A stretch of DNA of 45,893 nucleotides from the IMG/VR virus record IMGVR_UViG_3300036792_000545, positions 1 to 45,893 of that record; one strand, given 5' to 3'. Shown here in pieces: positions 39,867 through 45,893 of the stretch. This DNA is from a virus. A model generated the notes under the pieces. It searched no databases. It was not told the origin of the DNA and saw nothing but the letters and a program-made list of their open reading frames with translations. Position numbers and translations under genes: made by a program. Position 1 is the stretch's first letter, and each line of letters opens with the position of its first letter.

Positions 39867-40219
39867 ATGCCCTCTCCCGGCTCTTCGCCACCGCCCGCGC
39901 AATCCGCGGCAAACTTGTGCGCCTCGCCTGCGCTCCCATGCTGGCTCTCATGCGAGTGCCCGTCCGGATGCATGACGTGGACCGTGTGCGTGCCGGCTGC
40001 ATGGTCGTGCGCAATGTCGATCTGCGCGGCGGGACCGTGCTCCTGGGCGAGTGCGGCGCCGTCAGAACCCTCAGTAGGCTCGGCTCCATACTCGGGCTCA
40101 CCTTCGCCGCCCATTGCGGGCTTGGCTGCGGGCTTGCGTGCAGCGAGCTTGCGATCTTGGTCGCGCATCGCAGAGTGGTTGGTGAAGCGGGAACCGTCGC
40201 CGGCGGTGAATGCGCACAT
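39863..40219 (-). CDS. His-rich small protein
   Basis: 118-residue protein. The middle, HDHAAGTHTVHVMHPDG followed by HSHESQH, has about eleven histidines and could bind Zn, Ni or Cu. The rest is Ala/Gly/Glu-rich. ATG overlaps the previous TAA (TAATG). It sits in a group of small genes between terminase and portal. Function unknown; a metal-binding head protein is only a possibility. Confidence 0.55.
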   Translation of the reverse strand: MCAFTAGDGSRFTNHSAMRDQDRKLAARKPAAKPAMGGEGEPEYGAEPTEGSDGAALAQEHGPAAQIDIAHDHAAGTHTVHVMHPDGHSHESQHGSAGEAHKFAADCAGGGEEPGEGM

Positions 40220-40452
40220 TACTGGGCCTCCTTGGGCTCGGGCGTGGGCTCTTCTGCGGAGGGCTGTTCGGGAATCGGAGACTTCGAAGCAGCCACCGCA
40301 TCCGTGAACGCCTTGTCTGCGTTCTGGGCCACAGACGGGTTCGGCGCGAGATGGGGCGCTGGGTAATAATCGATAACTCCATCCCGGATCGCTGCTTCCA
40401 CTGCGGAGATGCGCTCATTCAACTTCGCGAGTTCGGTTTCGTAGTAGGCCAT
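40219..40452 (-). CDS. Small hypothetical protein with coiled-coil start
   Basis: 77-residue acidic protein. It starts with a helix, MAYYETELAKLNERISAVEA, continues to YYPAPHLAPN and ends in a Pro/Glu tail. No family recognised. Its stop overlaps the next start (TAATG). Confidence 0.5.
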   Translation of the reverse strand: MAYYETELAKLNERISAVEAAIRDGVIDYYPAPHLAPNPSVAQNADKAFTDAVAASKSPIPEQPSAEEPTPEPKEAQ

Positions 40453-40457
40453 TGCTA

Positions 40458-40745
40458 TTACTCCTGAAATTCCTGCAGCCCTTTTGCTTGCAGCGATTCC
40501 CAGTCGGAAGACATGACCGGGGCGTAAATGGGACGCACGGGAGCCTTGGACTGCGCTTCGAGTGCTAGGGCGACGTTGGCGAGGGTGGATTCGAGAGTGT
40601 CCAGCCGCTTCATGATGGCAGCGATGCCTCCGCGAAGCTCGCCAATCTCATTCCTGGCGCAAACGACCTGATTCTCTGTCAGACGAATACGATCAGTTGC
40701 TCCAGCGATCCCAAACCACGCGCGCACTCTGTCCCGAATCCGCAT
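40458..40745 (-). CDS. Small coiled-coil protein
   Basis: 95-residue protein beginning MRIRDRVRAWFGIAG, followed by a long heptad-like helix (TENQVVCARNEIGELRGG, then IMKRLDTLESTLANVALALE). ATG at 40745 is used because the earlier start would begin inside the tRNA gene. It may be a small head or lysis-associated coiled-coil protein. No family recognised. Confidence 0.5.
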   Translation of the reverse strand: MRIRDRVRAWFGIAGATDRIRLTENQVVCARNEIGELRGGIAAIMKRLDTLESTLANVALALEAQSKAPVRPIYAPVMSSDWESLQAKGLQEFQE

Positions 40746-40809
40746 ATGCGCCGAGATTAACACATGGATATGGAAAGTGGTAGTTGAAAATGAGAACTCA
40801 TTCGCATAT

Positions 40810-40883
40810 TGGCACCGGGAAGCGGAATCGAACCGCTGCATTCAGTTTTGGAGACTGAGGTTCTGCCACTAAACTATCCCGGC
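40810..40883 (-). tRNA. tRNA-Trp (CCA anticodon)
   Basis: A 74-base cloverleaf including an encoded CCA end. Acceptor stem GCCGGGA pairs with TCCCGGT (G1-U72 wobble at the top), discriminator G. D stem GTTT/GAAC; anticodon stem TCAGT/ACTGA with the loop CTCCAAA, giving CCA = Trp; T stem AGCGG/CCGCT with loop TTCGATT. All stems pair, so it should be functional. It lies between the large terminase gene and the small-protein cluster, on the late strand, and would be transcribed with the late genes. Confidence 0.92.
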
Positions 40884-40895
40884 AGCGAAAGTCTA

Positions 40896-42461
40896 TCACT
40901 GCCAATAGTGCAGCGGCTTGTTCGCGTTCTTGCGTCGCTCCGTCTCCCGCAGGCGCATGAAGTGCTGCGCTACCGGATCCGTCTCCGCGGCAATCGCCTC
41001 AGCCAGCAACTCCTCCCGCGTCTTGGCATGCGGCACGACCGAGAACGTCATCGCCAGGCAGTCCGCGTTGTCGGGCGAGGAAAGCCCGCGCCGCTTCATG
41101 TCGTCCTTCTTCTCAAGCTGAATCTGCCCGTCCGCATTCGAGAACCCGTACTCAGGACCGGTCAACTCGTCGCCCAGCTCAGGATCGTCTGGGATATCCG
41201 CATCGCCCTTGAGCCAGTCGCGCATCATTCCCCAGACCTCGGCGCGGCGATTGAAGTACATGTCTCCGTCGACGGGTGAGCCGCCACCGTGGAACTCGTG
41301 AACAGTCTTGAATACCTCTGCGAGTGGGTCGCGGTTGCGCTTGCACACCTCGTGCATGTCGCGCAGATTGTCGATCACGCCGGCGCCGATGCCATCGCCA
41401 TCCACGACTGTCTCCCGCGGCTTGAGCTCGCGCATGAACTGGGCCACATGTCGCGACAGTTGCACCGTGTCGAGCCCGCGGTACTTGGCCAGGATAGTGA
41501 ACTTTAGCCCCTGCCGATATCCGATGATGCTCTGATCATCTCCGAACCGCGCCACGTCGACGCTGAGCACGCCGTGCTGCCGCTCATATTCCTCTGGCGG
41601 GCAGGTGTAGGCGCGGCACATGTCCACGATGTCGGACGGGATGAACTGCGTGGATCCAGCGCGCGGAAACTCACCCTTGACGCGCACCCGTACAAAGTCC
41701 GAGTCGTCGCCATAGTCTGCGACCCACTTCTCAAACAGCGCCTTGTTCGTGCCGGGAATCGTGCGCGAGTCAATCTGCTTGCCCTTCCAGCGGTGCTTAA
41801 GCTTGCCGAAGCACTCACGGAAGCGGCCAGTGTTCTGCGTCGGGTTGCCGAACGCCACCCAGATGATCTCCGTGTCCTCGTCGGTGAGCGCCCCCTCGGT
41901 CACCTCCCAGACTTTATCCGCGATCGAGCTCGACTCGTCGTAGATGACCACGATGCGGCGCCCATAGTTGTGCAGGCCGGCGAATGCTTCCGTGTTGTTC
42001 TCGCTCCAGGTGACCGCATCCGCACGCCACAGCCGCTCATGGCCCTTTTCGCGCGACACGATGCTCTCGGCCTTGATATCCCACCAATGCGCGTTGATCG
42101 CCATGCGGAACCACTTGCTTACCTCGGGCCACGTCTTGGTCGCGAGTTGCTTGCCAGTGCCGGCCGTCACCACAATGCGGCAGTCGTCGCAGGTACTCAT
42201 CGCCCAGTTCATAATCATGGCGATCAAAGCGGACTTGCCGATGCCGTGGCCGGACGAGATGGAAAGCTGCAGCGGCGTAAAGCGTTCGGGGCCGTTCAGG
42301 TGATCGCGGATCGTCCGCAGCACGTCACACTGAAACTCGCGCGGGCCGTCGATCTTGGACAACTCTCCAGGCTCCGACCATGGGAACGCGTAGCGCGCAA
42401 ACCCGAGTGGGTCGCGCACGAAGCCGGCAATGTCGTCGATGAGTTGTTCGGCGGCGGTCAT
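40896..42461 (-). CDS. terL: Terminase large subunit
   Basis: 521-residue packaging motor. ATPase domain: Walker A GHGIGKS at residues 71-77 and Walker B VVIYDE at 171-176, whose Glu is the catalytic base. Coupling-type NPTQNTGRF follows. The RNase-H-like nuclease has Asp302 in SVDVARFGDD, Asp354 in VVDGDG and Asp464/467 in SSPDNADCLAM. The length is normal. Translation is coupled with the small subunit (ATGA overlap). The motor takes DNA from concatemers into the prohead through the portal. Confidence 0.95.
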   Translation of the reverse strand: MTAAEQLIDDIAGFVRDPLGFARYAFPWSEPGELSKIDGPREFQCDVLRTIRDHLNGPERFTPLQLSISSGHGIGKSALIAMIMNWAMSTCDDCRIVVTAGTGKQLATKTWPEVSKWFRMAINAHWWDIKAESIVSREKGHERLWRADAVTWSENNTEAFAGLHNYGRRIVVIYDESSSIADKVWEVTEGALTDEDTEIIWVAFGNPTQNTGRFRECFGKLKHRWKGKQIDSRTIPGTNKALFEKWVADYGDDSDFVRVRVKGEFPRAGSTQFIPSDIVDMCRAYTCPPEEYERQHGVLSVDVARFGDDQSIIGYRQGLKFTILAKYRGLDTVQLSRHVAQFMRELKPRETVVDGDGIGAGVIDNLRDMHEVCKRNRDPLAEVFKTVHEFHGGGSPVDGDMYFNRRAEVWGMMRDWLKGDADIPDDPELGDELTGPEYGFSNADGQIQLEKKDDMKRRGLSSPDNADCLAMTFSVVPHAKTREELLAEAIAAETDPVAQHFMRLRETERRKNANKPLHYWQ

Positions 42462-42925
42462 TCAGAGTTGCGCGTGCGCGCCTTCGCGATCCGGTCAGCG
42501 AGGGAAACGTCGATACTGCCCGAGTGATCAAGGCCTAGGCGCTCCCCATACTTCTTCGGCGCCAACTGGCCAGCGCGCTTCATGAGCGTCTGCACGATCA
42601 GCTTCGAACGCTCCACGTTGTCCGCAACCTTGACCTGATCGCCCCACTCCTGCGTGGTCGTGATCGTGCCGACAAGCGGTTCATATGCCACATTCAAAGC
42701 GAGATCGGCAATCGTGTCGCCCTGCAGTTCGCGCGCGCGTGCGGATTGCTTCGCGAACTCTTCATTGTCGCGCAACCACTTGTAAATAGTTGATAATCCG
42801 GGAGTTTCCGGAATCTCTACACGAACATACGCGAGAATGTCTTCGAGCCCGAATCGAGTCGTCGCGAGCATCTCGCAGATGCGGTCAGCGACATCCTGAT
42901 TGAACGGAATCGGCGGGCGCGCCAT
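42458..42925 (-). CDS. terS: Terminase small subunit
   Basis: 155-residue DNA-recognition subunit. The start holds an HTH-like module: VADRICEMLATTRFGLEDIL, then PETPGLSTIYKWLRDNEEFAKQ, the form seen in terminase small subunits of Sf6-like and related phages. The centre is a coiled-coil-like oligomerisation part and the end (KKYGERLGLDHSG, then SLADRIAKARTRNSE) is where it would touch TerL. It overlaps terL by four bases. Confidence 0.85.
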   Translation of the reverse strand: MARPPIPFNQDVADRICEMLATTRFGLEDILAYVRVEIPETPGLSTIYKWLRDNEEFAKQSARARELQGDTIADLALNVAYEPLVGTITTTQEWGDQVKVADNVERSKLIVQTLMKRAGQLAPKKYGERLGLDHSGSIDVSLADRIAKARTRNSE

Positions 42926-42985
42926 ATACGGAAAATCATATCACGAAGATGAAAATGAATTCGCAGTAGCAAGATGGGAGGCGAG

Positions 42986-43050
42986 CCCTGAAGTGCGGAA
43001 CCCTTCGATCACTCGGACAAGTCCGGCTCTCTGCGGTTGCGCCTTCAGGG
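42986..43050. promoter_or_regulatory. Nested stem-loop near the terminase genes (candidate packaging or RNA element)
   Basis: CCCTGAAG (42986-42993) pairs perfectly with CTTCAGGG (43043-43050). Inside, AACC/GGTT and then CGGA-CAAG-TCCG (43014-43025) give a nested hairpin. It occupies the 275-base gap just upstream of terS, where cos or pac sites are often found, and might also be a terminator or structured RNA. No cloverleaf can be drawn, so it is not a tRNA. Confidence 0.4.
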
Positions 43051-43128
43051 TAGCATGCGCGTCAAGCCCTCACACCCCCTGCATCAGATCACTACCGCAA
43101 AATAATTTTCCCTTATTGCATTTCTATC

Positions 43129-43157
43129 TTGGCGTAAAAACTGTTTTAGCGCATGAT
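43129..43157 (+). promoter_or_regulatory. Promoter of the 43.2-kb small-gene cassette
   Basis: TTGGCG (43129-43134) and CATGAT (43152-43157) are 17 bases apart in an AT-rich stretch, 43 bases before the first gene's ATG. AGGAGA lies before that ATG. The match is moderate (-10 box 4 of 6). Confidence 0.4.
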
Positions 43158-43200
43158 GTTTATGTAAGCAAGTGGTCGCCAACCACATAGGAGAAACACA

Positions 43201-43449
43201 ATGAACACTCTGACGATCAGCATGAACCACAACAAGTCCACCAACATCGAAGGCAAGACCATCTACTACGATGCGCTCAATGCGCAGGGACGCGGCAAGA
43301 AGGTGGCCGTCATTTCGGGTGAGTTTGAGGTCGTATCGCACCAGTTTGGGGACTCGGTAAAGCTCGCTGATGGCACGTATGCCCTTCGGGAAGTCCTTTC
43401 TTTTGCGAAGCGCGGCGAGCGCGGCCTCACGCTTACGGAGGCAATCTAA
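43201..43449 (+). CDS. Small hypothetical beta-rich protein
   Basis: 82-residue protein with beta-type sequence (TLTISMNHNKSTNIEG, then KKVAVISGEFEVV), followed by a short helix and strand. No recognised family. AGGAGAAACACA precedes the ATG; the stop overlaps the next start (TAATG), so the two genes are coupled. It lies opposite in strand to the terminase genes and may be expressed in the lysogen. Confidence 0.6.
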   Translation: MNTLTISMNHNKSTNIEGKTIYYDALNAQGRGKKVAVISGEFEVVSHQFGDSVKLADGTYALREVLSFAKRGERGLTLTEAI

Positions 43450-43649
43450 TGCAGGAATCCTGGAAGGGTTTTGACGCCAAGCAGGTACTCAATCAGTCCG
43501 CTGCCGACACGGAAGGCCGCAAGTGGATCACTATTGACGGTGTCGAGTACACCGTCAATGCTCACGACCGCGTAGAGCTCAACAATGGCAATTGGGCCAG
43601 AACTGTGGTCATCGAGAGCGCGGACAACCGCGTAGTGCTCGTCTATTAG
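43449..43649 (+). CDS. Small hypothetical protein
   Basis: 66-residue protein with a helix (WKGFDAKQVLNQSAAD) and a beta-rich part (WITIDGVEYTVNAHDRVEL). No family recognised. It is translationally coupled with the preceding gene. A toxin-antitoxin pair was considered, but no known fold supports it. Confidence 0.6.
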   Translation: MQESWKGFDAKQVLNQSAADTEGRKWITIDGVEYTVNAHDRVELNNGNWARTVVIESADNRVVLVY

Positions 43650-43684
43650 CCTCCGCCGCGCCGATCCTACGGTAAGCGGTGCGT

Positions 43685-43721
43685 CCGAGGGTGGTACCTC
43701 GGGGCCGGTACGTAACCCGGC
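43685..43721 (+). terminator. Two adjacent hairpins after the two small genes
   Basis: CCGAGG/CCTCGG (43685-43690 with 43697-43702) and GCCGG/CCGGC (43704-43708 with 43717-43721) form two neighbouring stems between the 43449 gene and the next one. No T-run follows, so they could weaken read-through or lie in the leader of the following gene. Confidence 0.35.
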
Positions 43722-43732
43722 AGAAGGCCCCC

Positions 43733-43921
43733 ATGCTCGACCTCTCCCAAGTCCCCGATGCCGATATCTTCCGCGAAGCAAGCAAGCGCATGGCCGCTCG
43801 GCCTGGTCATGGACAGGGGCGCCCGAAGAAGCTATCCCCGTGCCCTAAGTGCGGAGCGGAGATGGGCTATATGGAGCTCCGCAAGCATTTGCCCAAGTGC
43901 GATGGACGTGCATCTAGCTAG
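43733..43921 (+). CDS. Small zinc-finger-like protein
   Basis: 62-residue protein. After a basic linker (ARPGHGQGRPKK) comes CPKCGAEMGYMELRKHLPKC, which is C-x2-C ... H-x3-C, a one-zinc finger. ATG at 43733 has AGAAGG upstream. The stop TAG shares two bases with the stop of the convergent HTH gene. Function unknown. Confidence 0.6.
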   Translation: MLDLSQVPDADIFREASKRMAARPGHGQGRPKKLSPCPKCGAEMGYMELRKHLPKCDGRASS

Positions 43922-44133
43922 ACCCCCTGCATCAGCTCCGCAATCGTCAGCGCGAAGCCCGCGGCCAGCTTTTCGATGCTGCCCAGGCAGGCCTCACGGT
44001 GACCGTTTTCGAGGTTGCTGATGTGCTGTCGGCTCAGCCCAGTTCGCTCGCTGATCTGCTCTTGGGTAAGACCGCGCTCTTCCCGCAAACTATTGATCCT
44101 TCTGCCAAATCTCTGCTGGACCGTTTTTTGCAC
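43918..44133 (-). CDS. XRE-family HTH regulator
   Basis: 71-residue single-domain regulator. It has a textbook XRE helix-turn-helix: RINSLREERGLTQEQISERTG, with LSRQHISNLENGHREACLGS as the recognition part. The start is uncertain: GTG at 44133 gives a normal-length protein, while GTG at 44172 would add 13 residues. A 14-bp perfect palindrome at 44169-44182 lies just upstream and is its likely operator. It may be a second immunity or lysogeny switch besides the 5.6-kb repressor. Confidence 0.72.
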   Translation of the reverse strand: MQKTVQQRFGRRINSLREERGLTQEQISERTGLSRQHISNLENGHREACLGSIEKLAAGFALTIAELMQGV

Positions 44134-44168
44134 GATCCAGCATGACCCATAAATTGTAACGTCCGCTA

Positions 44169-44182
44169 TCACGTATACGTGA
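44169..44182. promoter_or_regulatory. 14-bp palindromic operator upstream of XRE regulator
   Basis: TCACGTATACGTGA is a perfect palindrome. A related half-site, CACGTACG, follows at 44183-44190. It lies between the XRE gene and the upstream winged-helix gene, in the place where an autoregulating HTH protein would bind. Confidence 0.55.
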
Positions 44183-44222
44183 CACGTACGCCCAGTTGAT
44201 GACTTTCCCTGCCTCCCTTCGC

Positions 44223-44573
44223 TTATTCGTCGCTGGATCGCGGCAGATCGATGAGATCGCCTTTTGCGATAAGGTTTCCGTTTTTGAGATTGAGATCGAT
44301 CGAGAAGGTGATGTTGTTGCCACCCCGCTTCTTCCCGATCATGTTGCCGCCGGCTATGAGCGCATCATGGATCTCCTGCCGAGACATTGGCCTTCCCGCC
44401 TCTTGGATCAAAATCCGTATGGCGTTGATGGGCATCATCTCGTAGAAGCGCAGCGACGAATCGCCGCTCCGCAGGTTGACTGCCTGGTTCAAGATCTTCA
44501 GGGCATCTTTCTTTGCCTGAATCTCCATCTCCATGATTTCGATCTCGCGCACTAGCTGCTCTCTGGCATCCAT
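44223..44573 (-). CDS. Winged-helix (HARE-HTH-like) protein with coiled-coil start
   Basis: 116-residue protein. Residues 1-30 form an acidic coiled-coil helix (REQLVREIEIMEMEIQAKKD). From residue 45 there is a winged-helix pattern: INAIRILIQEAGRPMSRQEIHDALI as helices 1-3 and NNITFSIDLNLKNGNLIAKGD as the wing. Such proteins regulate transcription or occur with restriction systems. Here it stands alone beside the XRE gene. Function unknown. Confidence 0.6.
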   Translation of the reverse strand: MDAREQLVREIEIMEMEIQAKKDALKILNQAVNLRSGDSSLRFYEMMPINAIRILIQEAGRPMSRQEIHDALIAGGNMIGKKRGGNNITFSIDLNLKNGNLIAKGDLIDLPRSSDE

Positions 44574-44580
44574 AATTGTC

Positions 44581-45030
44581 TCAGTCTTTGTACAGGTGGG
44601 AGACTACCTCTTGCTCCTCGCCATATGTCCGAAGAAGGACACGAGGCGACACCGCAGGAAGTCCTAGGCCAAGTATACCGATGAAGCGCTCGTTGAGGTT
44701 GGCGACGACAAGCTTACGAATCGTCGCATGCTTCTCGCAAACCATATCAAGACAGATAGATCCATCGGCTGTGGGGTGCTGCAAAATCTCTAGCAGCACG
44801 GCACGGCGGCTTGATCGAGATTCGAGATAGATCATAGCCAGATCGCGGATTGGGATCTGCGGAGAGAAGACCCCTTCCGGATAGGCACATACCCCTTCAC
44901 CCGCAGCGTCGTACTCTTTCTCCGTGCCAGGGGTGAACCGCCGCCCGTGTTTACGTAGTGCCAGATTTAGGCCAAAAGCGGCACATCCAACGATGCAAAT
45001 AGCGAGCCCAACCTCAAGATATGCGTGCAT
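44581..45030 (-). CDS. Membrane-anchored hypothetical protein
   Basis: 149-residue protein with one N-terminal hydrophobic helix (EVGLAICIVGCAAFGLNLAL), followed by a basic segment and a soluble helical domain (RDLAMIYLESRSSRRAVLLEI). No recognised family. Its start overlaps the end of the preceding membrane protein gene by 17 bases, so the two are probably made together. Confidence 0.55.
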   Translation of the reverse strand: MHAYLEVGLAICIVGCAAFGLNLALRKHGRRFTPGTEKEYDAAGEGVCAYPEGVFSPQIPIRDLAMIYLESRSSRRAVLLEILQHPTADGSICLDMVCEKHATIRKLVVANLNERFIGILGLGLPAVSPRVLLRTYGEEQEVVSHLYKD

Positions 45031-45721
45031 TGCCTTCCCTCGAACCGTGAAGTCCTAACTCAGGAGCGTCCGGCGCGGTCGGGCGTGATTCCCGATCCGC
45101 GATAGCCGCGATGAACCAAACAAGTAAAGCGCCAAGAGAAACAAAGTCGCACAGGTGGCAAATTGCCTTGTGAGCGATGAAATAGTCGAGCGCCCCAGCA
45201 TTAGCAGCCGAGGTCGCACCGAAGCCGATGATTTTGAGTAGTAAGGACTTAGGGAGAGGTGCAGATAAATAAATTGTATAAGGAAGCGCCATCCCGATCA
45301 TGGCGCAAATCGCGACCGAGAAGGCCTGATCCCATGCTAGGAGGAGTCGCCAATCTGGAGACTTGAGTAGCACAAGCGCGGGCTCGGCGGCGCGGATGCC
45401 AAAGGCGAATGAGATGCCACCGATGACTTGGATTGAGGCGAACGAACGGCGGGAGGGTAGCCCGCGGAGGCGGACTGTATTCAGGAGCGCCAGGGCTCCG
45501 AACAGGGCGATTCCCTCATAAAGGAAGACCGACGTGCGGTAGGCCGCGGAGTAGACCCGCAGGGAGCAAAATAGCGCGACACTTAGGCCCACAGAGCCTA
45601 CCAGTACTCCGGCGGCCAGGTAAGCCCTCATGAATCCCTTGCTCGCCACTGAGACGCCAATCTGAATCGCAAGCGTGGCCAGCATTAGATGAAGGGTAAG
45701 CGGGTCTATGCGAGTGTGCAT
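45014..45721 (-). CDS. Multi-span membrane protein
   Basis: 235-residue protein with about six or seven hydrophobic helices, for example LMLATLAIQIGVSVAS, AAGVLVGSVGLSVALF, YEGIALFGALALLN and FVSLGALLVWFIAAI. A CHLC motif near residue 190 is the only notable pair of cysteines. Proteins of this kind are found in Acidobacteriota genomes, from memory. No enzymatic motif. It might be a lysogeny-expressed moron or a host gene at the prophage edge. Confidence 0.6.
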   Translation of the reverse strand: MHTRIDPLTLHLMLATLAIQIGVSVASKGFMRAYLAAGVLVGSVGLSVALFCSLRVYSAAYRTSVFLYEGIALFGALALLNTVRLRGLPSRRSFASIQVIGGISFAFGIRAAEPALVLLKSPDWRLLLAWDQAFSVAICAMIGMALPYTIYLSAPLPKSLLLKIIGFGATSAANAGALDYFIAHKAICHLCDFVSLGALLVWFIAAIADRESRPTAPDAPELGLHGSREGNARIS

Positions 45722-45737
45722 TAGACCCGCCCCAAGA

Positions 45738-45893
45738 CTACTTCAGGCTGGGGGTACAGGGCGGACACGGGAAAGGTAGAGAAGTGGTTCCCTGTGGTTC
45801 TGGATGCGTCGCGGGGATGGTGGGGGTGGTGGCGATCGCGGTCAAGGCGAAGCCAAGTAGGGCGGCGGCAGAAAAGCGAAGGATGGTTTTCAT
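45738..45893 (-). CDS. Small secreted peptide at the window edge
   Basis: 51-residue product: signal peptide MKTILRFSAAALLGFALTAI, then a Pro/Thr-rich mature part with CPPC (PFPCPPCTPSLK). The start codon is the last three bases of the window. Mature length is only about 30 residues. Function unknown; the third exported-type product in this phage. Confidence 0.5.
   Translation of the reverse strand: MKTILRFSAAALLGFALTAIATTPTIPATHPEPQGTTSLPFPCPPCTPSLK

Larger units (their letters stand above)
43074..43935. repeat. 14-bp direct repeats flanking the small plus-strand cassette
   Basis: ACCCCCTGCATCAG is found at 43074-43087 and again at 43922-43935, where it encodes the C-terminus (LMQGV-stop) of the HTH gene on the minus strand. 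The first copy would also read SDLMQGV-stop on the minus strand, as though it were the end of a lost, related HTH gene. The three small plus-strand genes lie between the copies. This may be a recombination scar. Confidence 0.5.

Noticed and set aside
40810-40883. Suppressor tRNA reading a stop codon
   Set aside because: The seven-base loop CTCCAAA gives anticodon CCA, which reads UGG only; no recoding of stop codons is indicated.
42986-43050. Possible tRNA or tRNA remnant
   Set aside because: Short similarity to tRNA-like words and a nested stem were seen, but no acceptor, D, anticodon and T arms can be drawn in either strand.
43201-43649. Toxin-antitoxin pair
   Set aside because: The two coupled small genes have the right size, but neither shows a known toxin or antitoxin fold, and there is no HTH in either protein.

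Overview
The window is an almost complete temperate double-stranded DNA phage (prophage) genome, edited so that it begins at the stop codon of an integrase gene and ends at the start codon of a small secreted protein. No chromosomal housekeeping gene and no att duplication is visible, so the true attachment sites probably lie just outside. The virion genes have the P22-like podovirus pattern: large and small terminase, an 860-residue portal, scaffold, major capsid protein, adaptor-like protein, a gp10-like tail hub, three alanine-rich internal or ejection-type proteins and a beta-helical tailspike. There is no tape measure or tail-tube gene. DNA is GC-rich by eye. Several exported-looking proteins have signal peptides ending in A-x-A-Q, which fits an Acidobacteriota (Terriglobia-like) host; that assignment is an inference, not proven.

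Layout. 1-1392 (minus): integrase and excisionase. 1495-5599 (plus): a tightly overlapping operon with a PP-loop ATPase, a replication initiator whose linker carries iteron-like repeats, a probable helicase-loader-like zinc protein and several tiny zinc-binding proteins. 5607-5816 (minus): a short HTH repressor, preceded by an operator region (5823-5987) with three copies of one motif. 6008-13289 (plus): the second early operon, with accessory proteins, a RecE-like exonuclease with an OB-fold-like partner, a DUF559-type nuclease, an HNH-like zinc protein and Ea22-like proteins. 13395-15460 (minus): lysis cassette (permuted NlpC/P60-like peptidase, holin-like proteins, GH24-like lysozyme). 15658-16785 (plus): an acyltransferase-3 gene with its own promoter, a probable lysogenic-conversion gene. 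16916-42925 (minus): virion and packaging genes, interrupted by one small plus-strand gene (24511-24798) and including a tRNA-Trp. 42926-43921: a regulatory gap followed by three small plus-strand genes. 43918-45893 (minus): a second HTH regulator with a palindromic operator, a winged-helix protein, two membrane proteins and a small secreted peptide.

How it works together (inference). The HTH repressor at 5.6-5.8 kb appears to be expressed from a promoter whose start would give a leaderless message, and to control the rightward early operon. The replication operon seems to be driven separately from the int/xis side and runs head-on into the repressor gene. The phage encodes an initiator and a loader-like protein but no helicase, primase or polymerase, so it should borrow the host DnaB replisome. 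Late genes run leftward; a strong sigma70-like promoter with a structured leader precedes the capsid gene and a GroES-like co-chaperonin.

The most unusual points are two virion-module adhesin genes with Sec signal peptides (one beside the capsid gene, with a chitin-binding-type module), the capsid-linked GroES-like gene, the large number of small zinc-binding proteins in the early region, and the iteron-like repeats inside the initiator gene.
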